Below are positions 56,930 through 64,000 of a stretch of DNA of 64,000 nt, piece after piece. The stretch lies in contig NC_052612.1 in NCBI RefSeq assembly GCF_016545825.1, positions 39,105,738 to 39,169,737 of the forward strand, read 5' to 3'. The notes beneath the pieces were generated by a model that was not told where the DNA came from, did no database searches, and was given only the letters and a program-made list of their open reading frames with translations. Both the position numbers and the translations under genes were made by a program. Each line of letters begins with the position of its first letter. Position 1 is the first letter of the stretch. The stretch comes from Eucalyptus grandis (lineage: Eukaryota; Streptophyta; Magnoliopsida; Myrtales; Myrtaceae).

Positions 56930-57129
56930 ATACCAATTCATAACACATTCATGTGTATCATCATTGTAACATACATGTCATGGCATCATTACATCATACA
57001 TGACATCATCATCATCGCATCATTTCATCATACATGTCTTCGAGCCATATCATATATCATCATCATTAACATTACCATGCATATCAGCATGCATATCGTA
57101 TCATAGATGATCATCATATCACATCACAT

Positions 57130-57161
<32 letters not shown>

Positions 57162-57218
57162 TATCATGCATATCATCATGCATATCATATCATGGGTGAT
57201 CATCATATCACATCACAT

Positions 57219-57271
<53 letters not shown>

Positions 57272-57445
57272 GCATATCATATCATGGGTGATCATCATAT
57301 CACATCACATATCATCATCATCATCATCATCATCATCATGCATATCATCATGCATATCATCATGCATATCATATCATGGGTGATCATCATATCACATATC
57401 ATCATCATCATCATCATCATGCATATCATCATGCATATCATATCA
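56930..57445. repeat. (ATC)n satellite-like block with higher-order units in LTR 3
   Basis: Runs of TCA/ATC trinucleotides are separated by a repeated 40-50 bp unit (CATATCATATCATGGGTGAT, then CATCATATCACATCACATAT). The unit recurs four times at about 57100, 57180, 57275 and 57365, with variable (ATC)n between. ORFs rich in His/Ile/Ser here are artefacts. Confidence 0.85.
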
Positions 57446-57519
57446 TGGGTTAATTTTCATCTTTTATCTTTAAATTTGATCACCACATCACCCATTTCTC
57501 ATATCATCAATTTCATCAT

Positions 57520-57860
57520 CCCTTCGGGCAAAGACCTCCGACGGGGTTCCCAAAGATTCCAGCCATCCCATGGCCACCGAGCTTCAGGCCCCCACATTCC
57601 GGGCATCTTGCATCCCAACTAGCATCACGAGGCATTCCCTTCGGGCGAAAACCTCCGACGGGGCTTCCGGCCTTTACCCTTCTAGCCGGGCATCTCGCAC
57701 CCCAATCCCGGCATCGCGAGGCATTCCTTTCGGGCAAAGACCTCCGACAAGGCTTCCGGAATTATGTACCAACATACCACCAGGCCTCCCATGGAATTAC
57801 GTACCGTATACCATCGAGCATCCTGACACTCCCACGGAATCTTCGGAATTACGCCACTAG
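57520..57860. repeat. About 100-bp tandem repeat, 3 copies, in LTR 3
   Basis: CCCTTCGGGCAAAGACCTCC recurs at about 57522, 57629 and (as CCTTTCGGGC) 57725. Each is followed by GACGGGG or GACAAGG, then TTCC and GC-rich sequence with GGGCATC. Units are diverged. Confidence 0.75.
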
Positions 57861-58469
57861 GCCACCGAGCATCATCATCCACCACAACCACTTCCTCACT
57901 TATCATTATCCACATTTACCATTATTTTGATCTCAATTTAACATGGAATATGGCATGGTATCAAGCAAATCACACTTGACATGGAATTCACACTTGCATC
58001 TCAATTCATATGTCATACACATGCTAAAACTTTATCCCATACACATCTCAATTCAATACATGTACAAGGACCATGTCATACGCATACCAATACTTTATTA
58101 CATATACATCTCAATCCAATACATGTGCAAAGACCTCATCACACATATGCCACACAAATAGAATTGAATCCATGGCCAAATAAAAATCCATTTTATTTTA
58201 TTATTATTTTTTTATTATTTTATTATTATTTATTTATTTTATTATTTAATATCAATAAATTCCCAAAATTACAAAAATCCAAGAAATTATTAAACAAACC
58301 CATAGGATGATAATTACTTGCAAAATTCATGGCCAAATTGAATTTTTATAACATTCATAATTTTCCCAAAACATCCTATGATTATCGGATTTAAACCAAA
58401 TGCACAGTTTCCGAATAAATCCAATTAAAATATCCATTCGGCCTCCAAAAATTACGAAATTTTACAGGG

Positions 58470-59090
58470 TGATAGCCAAGGAATTTTTCGTACATCTTTC
58501 ATGAAGAACTCCAAGTCAAATTCCTTATAGATTATTTTATTCAACCTCACGAAGCTTCTGGAACCCTTACCGCATCGTCCAGAATACACATCTCCGAAAT
58601 ATTAAGATTTCACCCCTCTATTCTCTTTCGTTTCCTCTGAAATTTGTATATGTTATGTATCAAGGTGTCCTTTACAAGTTTCATGAAGAGATCTAGGTCA
58701 AATAACCAAATTATGGTCACCATTTAAGTCCATGAAGTCTCGGGTGTCTCGGAATACTTCACCAGAACCATCATTTCCAAGATCTAGCCGATTCACCAAG
58801 ATATATTTGTTCTTTTCGCTTCAAATTTTATTATGTTGTAGTTTAAGGTGTTACCTACAACTTTCATGAAGACATCAAAGTCAAATATTCAACAGAAATC
58901 AACATGCAGACAAGAATCTAGCAAGAGGTCAGTGAAGATTTCGCAGATCTAGGGTCTCCGTATGATAGAACTTTTGACCCCTCAAATCTCCATCGTTTTC
59001 TACGAAATTTCAGTATGTAATACTACAAGATGTTAGCTTCAACTTTCATGAAGACACCAAAGCCAAAATCGAACCCCAAACACACATGCA
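58470..59090. repeat. About 180-bp degenerate repeat, 4 copies, in LTR 3
   Basis: CTTTCATGAAGA(A/C) recurs at about 58496, 58678, 58859 and 59040, each followed by a phrase like CATCAAAGTCAAATA. The spacing is close to 181 bp, about a nucleosome repeat. The sequence between diverges. Confidence 0.75.
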
Positions 59091-59951
59091 AACTCGAACA
59101 AGCTACTGACTCCAACAAACCGAACAAGAACAGTCACACGGTTTGCAAATAACCAACTCTTACCTCGGTTTTTCGCACAAATCATACCTAAAATCTAACA
59201 TGCAAACACCACAACAAACATGCAAGAGAAGTTACGGACTCCACTTGCCTTAAAGGTGAACAAACGACGACGAACGGCGACGATCGGACGGCGAACGAAC
59301 GGCGCACCCCTCCGGCTCCGCCTCCTTCCCTCTCGGTTTCTCTCCCTTTCTCTCAAACTCTCTCTCTTTCTCACCCTCTCTTTGGACGAATTGAACAAAG
59401 AACCGGCCACTCACCTTTCTCTCTCTCTTTTTATATCCCCATCTTCTCATGATTAGTAATCATTGCTTGCCACCTAAATGGACCAATGCATGGCTTCCTA
59501 GTCTAGGCCAATGCATGCCCTTCTTTGCGCCACTTGTCTTGATCCATGCAAGATGGGCCGGCCATCATTCTTTTGGGCCTCTAATGGGCCAACTAGCTTG
59601 GCCCACCAAGCTTTAGGCTAATGGGCCCAAGGCCCATTTCGAATTTCAACCCCTTTTTCCTTTTCTTTTTTTTTTTGAAATTCTTTTTATAAATATTCTT
59701 GAATTCCAAATTTTCATCTTGGCCAAAGTCTTGGGATATTTTATTTTATTGAAATTTAAATCATATGGCCAAGCATAGATTATTAATCTATTAAATTTAA
59801 ATTTCCACAATCACAAGCACAAATCATCAAATTAAAAGACTAACAGCCAAAACATAAGCCATGAAAATTCTACCACCTAATTAAAGACTTTAACACACCT
59901 TAAGGCTTGGCTTTGAATTTACGGGATGCCACAGGTGGGTTGTTTAACCAT

Positions 59952-61337
59952 CTAGAAACTCTTCCTTTTCAGAAATGTCGAATGGATCCACCTACACCAC
60001 AAGGATTCCTTGTCCGTAAACAGGATCCAAATGTGTTTCAACATAGCCGCTTTATTGTAATCCCTCAGTCGACGAATGCCTAAACCACCTTCCTCCTTTA
60101 GCAGGCAAACATCATCCCAGGAGACCTTGGCACCACCCCTCCCTAGTCCAAGGCCCTTCCAGAGGAACTGTCTCAAGATTTGCTCAATGCAATCCAAAGA
60201 CAAGAATGAGGATAGTAAAAACACTCGCCCAGTAGGCTTGGATTGCATGCAAAACTGACCTGATAAGCTGAAGACAACCAGCAAAGGAGATGAAGCGCTA
60301 AGTCCACGATTGAACCTTGTTGGTTATACGATCAACCAAGGAGACACAATCCGCCTTACCAAGCTGGGAGGAGATAATAGGAACTCTTAAGTACCGCACT
60401 GGAAAAGTCCCTTCAATGAAACCAAGAGCAAGGAGGATCTCACTACGCAGATCTGCCGTTCCTCCAGCAAGAAAGACCTCACTCTTATTTGAATTGGGCC
60501 TGAGACAGCTCCATGCAGAGAAGGTATCCAAACCATCCTTCAAGAGAGATATGGAAGACAAGTCGGTACTGCAAAATAGGAAAACATCATCCGCAAAGAA
60601 GAGGTGGAGAGACCCAAAGTCTTGCATCTCCAGAAGAATTTGAACCCCGGTTCCCTAGCTCGCGCACTTAGGATCCCAGAAAATACTTCCATAACCAAGG
60701 TAAATAGGTAGGGGGATATCGGATCCCCTTGGCGAAGGCCCCTGCCACTAGAGAAGAACCCATAAAGTTCTCCATTTAAAGAGATTGAAAACTTGGGAGT
60801 GCGAACACAGACCATGATAATCCAAATAAAATGATTCGGGAAACCAAAAGCACGAAGGACCAATTCAAGAAAGTCCTAGTCTACTGTGTCATAAGCTTTC
60901 CGAAAGTCCACCTTCACTGCACACTTGGGCACATATGGATCAAGATGGAAGCCAACAAATAACTCCTGGGCAAGAAGTATATTGTCTCTAATACGCCTGC
61001 CTTTAACGAAAGCATTTTGGTTTGTACTAATAATATCATTAAGGACTGCGGCAATCCGGTTAGCTAAGACCTTGGTAATGCACTTGTATAAGGTGTTGCA
61101 ACAGGCAATAGGCCTGTAATCATTGACTGACGTCGCATTAGGAACTTTCGGGATCAACACCAGAATAATATTATTAATTTCCCTGAGAAGTCTCCCCGTG
61201 GTAAGGAAATCCTTGATCGCTTTAATGACCAAAGGTCCTACCAACTCCCAATTGTGCTTAAAGAACTCGACACCAAAACCATTCGGCCCTAGAGCCTTCC
61301 CGTGAGGCGGGGAGAACAATGTGTCATGAATCTCCAC
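59952..61337 (-). pseudogene. LINE ORF2 reverse transcriptase (broken)
   Basis: The 60876-61337 piece has LVLIPKVPNATSVNDYRPIA, QNAFVKGRRIRDNILLAQEL and VDFRKAYDTVD. 60540-60863 has GRGLRQGDPISPYLF. 60298-60627 has the catalytic FADDVFLF box. 59952-60284 has EEGGLGIRRLRDYN. These are RVT_1 motifs in correct order; at least three frameshifts separate them, and a stop follows TVD where Trp is expected. RT makes the cDNA at the nick in this family. Confidence 0.88.
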
Positions 61338-61730
61338 ATCAGTAAACGGACGGGAGAGGAAGTTGATCTGATCATCCTTGAGAGGGCATCATATGACCTC
61401 CCGAATATCCCGCAAGGAGGGGCTGGAAGACAAGGGTTCCGGTCCTAAGAGCTCCTGAAAATGAGAGACAAAAGTCTGCTGCACTAAACTTGGCTCAGAG
61501 ATAATATTCCCAGAAGTGTCCATAACAGAAAGAATCTTGTTTCTTAGTTGTCTCCTATTAACGGAATGGTGAAAGAATTTGGTATTTCGATCACCTTCCC
61601 TAAGCCACCTGATCCTGGACTTCTGCCTAAAGAAGGACTCTTCCTAGCTCCTCAACTCCAAAAAGGTCCTTCGATGAGTCTTCTCCAAATCAGCAAGAAG
61701 TTCACTAGATGGATCATGCTGCAAGCCAAT

Positions 61731-62690
61731 CTAGGCTAGCCTAAGGGCACTTCTCACTGCTGTAACCCTCTCAGAGATATTAGAGAAATACTCTCTGTTG
61801 AGCTGTTTCAAACGGCTCTTAAGAACCTTCATTTTACTCACTAGCCTAAACATAGGTACACCAACACACGAGGTCTCCCAAACTTGTGAGACAATGCTAT
61901 GGTAAGATAGGTGCTTGGTCCAAAAGTCAAAAAACTTAAAAGGTCTTTTAGAAAACACTAGCTGCATCACTCTAACCACCATAGGCGTGTGATCAGAAAT
62001 ACCTGGTGCAAGAAAAGAAGCTTCCGAATAAGAGAAATCTTGGCTCTATTTGGCATTTACAAGCACTCGATCGATTTTCCTAGCCTTGCGGTTAGCCCCG
62101 GAGGAAGTAGACCAAGTAAAGCGAAAGCCAATATACCGAAAATCTTCTAGCTCAGACTGAAACAAGCATTGATTGAAGTCATCAAAACTAGGAATCTAGG
62201 TGTCAGAACCCCTAATCCGATTAGAAGGATCTCTGATAGCATTGAAATCTCCTGCCACTAGCTAAGTGGATCCCTGGAACACAGAACTCCACTGTACTAG
62301 GTCTGCCCATAAAGGCCTACGAGCTACAAAAGTATGCTCAGCATATACCACAGAGACACAACAACAAATGTCGGTCATAATAAATCTCAACCTGCCATGT
62401 ATCACTTGACTTTTGGAAGAAATCACTTCAAAGGTCACCAAAGAAGGGTTCCAACCAATCCAAATTCTATCCTTATGAGAGAATTCATAATTGGCTACCC
62501 AATTCCAACCAGAGACCAATATATCATAAATGGAACCAAAGAGAGTATTGGGAACTTTGGTTTCCAACAAACCAGCCAAACAAAGCCTTTTAGTAGATAT
62601 AAGGTTTCTAATCTCAGCTTGCCTAAGAGGGGGTCCATAAGACCCATCACATTCCAAAAACTAAAAAACATAAATACAAATATATATCTT
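61731..62690 (-). pseudogene. LINE ORF2 endonuclease (APE type, broken)
   Basis: 62262-62657 contains LRQAEIRNLISTKRLCLAGL and LETKV, the start of the endonuclease/exonuclease/phosphatase fold. GDFNAIRDPSN follows after an in-frame stop at about 62262, and SDHTPMVVRVM at about 61960-61990 is the catalytic His box. 61731-61982 then runs towards RT. In the family it nicks the target DNA. Several stops are present. Confidence 0.8.
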
Positions 62691-62731
62691 TAGATATTAA
62701 GAAGTAGCCGAGCTGAAAGAGGAGCGGAGGC

Positions 62732-64000
62732 CTACCTCCGCTTATGCGGCTTCTTCGGTCGGTTGGCCACCGGAACCACGGAAGCCTCCGATGAAGGGGG
62801 AGCTAGATCAAGAGCAACAAGCTTCTCCTGGATGGTCTCCACCTTCCTTGAAGAGGGAAGGGCTCTTGGGGAAGGTGGAAGTGAGAGCAAATCATCCTCG
62901 GAGTAGTTATCCGAGACTTCCAATTCCCTAGCAGCCCTAAGCAAATCGAAGTTAAAGGCTTCGGCTCGATCCAACACCTCCTCAGGAGGAGTGGGAGTCT
63001 CTGGAACCGAGTTAGGATCCTCCTCAATAGGGCTAGGAGGGTGAGATACCAACTTCGCCCCCCTGACGCTCCTCAACGCCTTGCATGCTGTGGTAGGGGG
63101 CATATCCTTCTCCGAGGTGGACTCCTTGAGGAGGGGTAGGCTTCCCCTTTCGGAGGAGGAGGGCAAACAGGAAGCAGAGCCTTCCTTCGATGCCTTTTTC
63201 TTCTTCCCCTTAACCTCATACCAGCGAAGTTGCGACTCCTCAGGGTTGCCATCAACAACCGGGGCAGGTTCGGTGGAGGGCTGAAGGGCAAGTTCGGACG
63301 CCTGCACAGGGGCAGCAAGTTCAATGGAGGGCCAAGGCGGTCTCCACCTTCTTCTTCAACCGCCACAGTAGCTGGAGTCTTGCATCTATGCCCGAATGTA
63401 CCACAGGAGGGGCATTCAGTAGGTTTCCATTCAAAATCAATTGCAATCGGGCACGTAACCCCATTCAAAACAACATCCACGGAGGAACACCTTGGTTGAT
63501 TTGCATAGATCTCAACGCAAACCCTTGCAAAAGAGAGCATCTTTCCTTGCTCCATGCGTTGGTCAACATAGAGAGGTTTACTAACGGCACTAACAATTCC
63601 CCTAATAGCTGGAGCCGACCATAGATCAAGCGGAAGGTTTTTCAACCTAATCCACACCGGAACGGCAGTTTGCTTGTCCTTCTTCAAGTCCAAGAAGGGT
63701 TGCCATTGCTGCAAAATGAGGGGAACCCTCGCAACTGTGAGAGGTCCATCTTCAAGGATCTTTCTTCAGAACTCTGGGTCCGGGATGTGGAAGAAAAAGA
63801 ATTCTTGATTATCCACCATAACCTCCACTAGCTTCGAGCCCCATGTTCGCATCAAGGCTTGTTCGGTGAGTTTGAAGGGAAGTTTCTTCCCAACATAATA
63901 GCCAATAAGGCATTCATGCCACTTCGGATCAAAGGCCTCCAATACTTCCTCCATAAGGTGAACAACGGGCTTATTGTCCACAAAAGAGGGGGGAGAGTAG
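62732..64000 (-). pseudogene. LINE ORF1 (DUF4283 and CCHC, broken; 5' end off window)
   Basis: It is open from the right edge (SPPSFVDNKPVVHL) through LIGYYVGKKLPFKL to a TGA at about 63766, where Arg is expected. The same frame then continues at 63714 with WIRLKNLPLDLWS and the zinc knuckle CPSCGTFGHRC. A frameshift near 63310 moves the Pro/Ser/Glu-rich C-terminus to another frame (62732-63307), ending KKPHKRR. DUF4283 plus zf-CCHC_4 is typical for ORF1 of plant L1-type LINEs, an RNA-binding protein. Confidence 0.85.

Larger units (their letters stand above)
56327..59933. mobile_element. Giant solo LTR, family 2 (3607 bp)
   Basis: It starts TGTGACAACCCTCGACGG and ends GGGATGCCACA. The exact 5-bp GGTGG at 56322-56326 and 59934-59938 is the target duplication, and the LINE frame resumes on both sides. 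There is no gag/pol or primer site. It differs from family 1 in sequence but shares size and the TGT...CA form. It contains three repeat blocks described separately. Ty3/gypsy origin is likely but unproven. Confidence 0.85.
55086..64000 (-). mobile_element. L1-type LINE, 3' end at left, 5' end off the right edge, split by solo LTR 3
   Basis: In minus-strand order from the right edge it holds ORF1 with DUF4283 and a CCHC knuckle, then endonuclease, reverse transcriptase and the zf-RVT end. Its 3' end is beside the (AT)n at 55040-55084. The solo LTR at 56327-59933 sits in ORF2 between the RT and zf-RVT parts. ORF1 has a premature TGA and a frameshift; ORF2 has many breaks, so it is dead. Confidence 0.88.

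Noticed and set aside
57192..57622. His/Ile/Ser-rich ORFs
   Set aside because: They are translation of the (ATC)n microsatellite.

Overview
The window is nuclear DNA of a flowering plant, almost certainly a eudicot. The evidence is plant-type G-type lectin receptor kinases, Ty1/copia elements of the Sirevirus type, a PIF/Harbinger transposon with plant-style introns, an L1-type LINE with a DUF4283/CCHC ORF1, a tRNA-derived SINE and Mutator-like and Harbinger-like MITEs. A woody lineage such as Myrtales is possible but unproven. No rRNA, tRNA gene, CRISPR array or prokaryotic operon is present.

The host genes are a decaying tandem array of SD2-5-like G-type lectin receptor kinases, all on the minus strand. 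Copy 1 (1-2195) runs off the left edge. It has a continuously open lectin-to-kinase body but a frameshifted signal peptide. Copy 3 (10120-10725) is a 5' fragment. Copy 2 (42076-44555) is full length (792 codons), but its signal peptide is also out of frame. Each copy drags a 2-3 kb AT-rich 5' flank with a TATA box about 95 bp upstream of the signal-peptide ATG. Further copies of that flank without any gene lie at 8440-10112, 47153-50710 and, in part, 50711-51138, so the array once held more genes.

Mobile elements make up most of the rest. They are: (i) a Sirevirus on the minus strand at 12847-27989 with a 5-bp target duplication, split by a Harbinger element at 20757-26173; (ii) a related Sirevirus on the plus strand at 31016-40611, making a large inverted pair about 3 kb apart, both with a degraded env-like third ORF; (iii) three giant solo LTRs (4411-7845, 51175-54518, 56327-59933), each TG...CA with an exact 5-bp duplication, the first two from one family; (iv) a 1.2-kb GC-rich fold-back Mutator-like element at 47734-48960; (v) a SINE at 50281-50510; (vi) two Harbinger-type MITEs (8681-8898, and 51142-54736 split by a solo LTR); (vii) a LINE on the minus strand from 55086 to the right edge, split by the third solo LTR; (viii) at least four tiny poly(A)/poly(T) insertions with 12-18 bp target duplications.

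No new multi-gene system was found. The items most worth following are the micro-retroposition scars, the fold-back element with a possible captured gene fragment, the parallel signal-peptide lesions and gene-less promoter relics of the receptor array, and the contrast between a nearly identical kinase end and a divergent lectin end in copies 1 and 2. All coordinates were read by eye; similarity figures are rough hand estimates.
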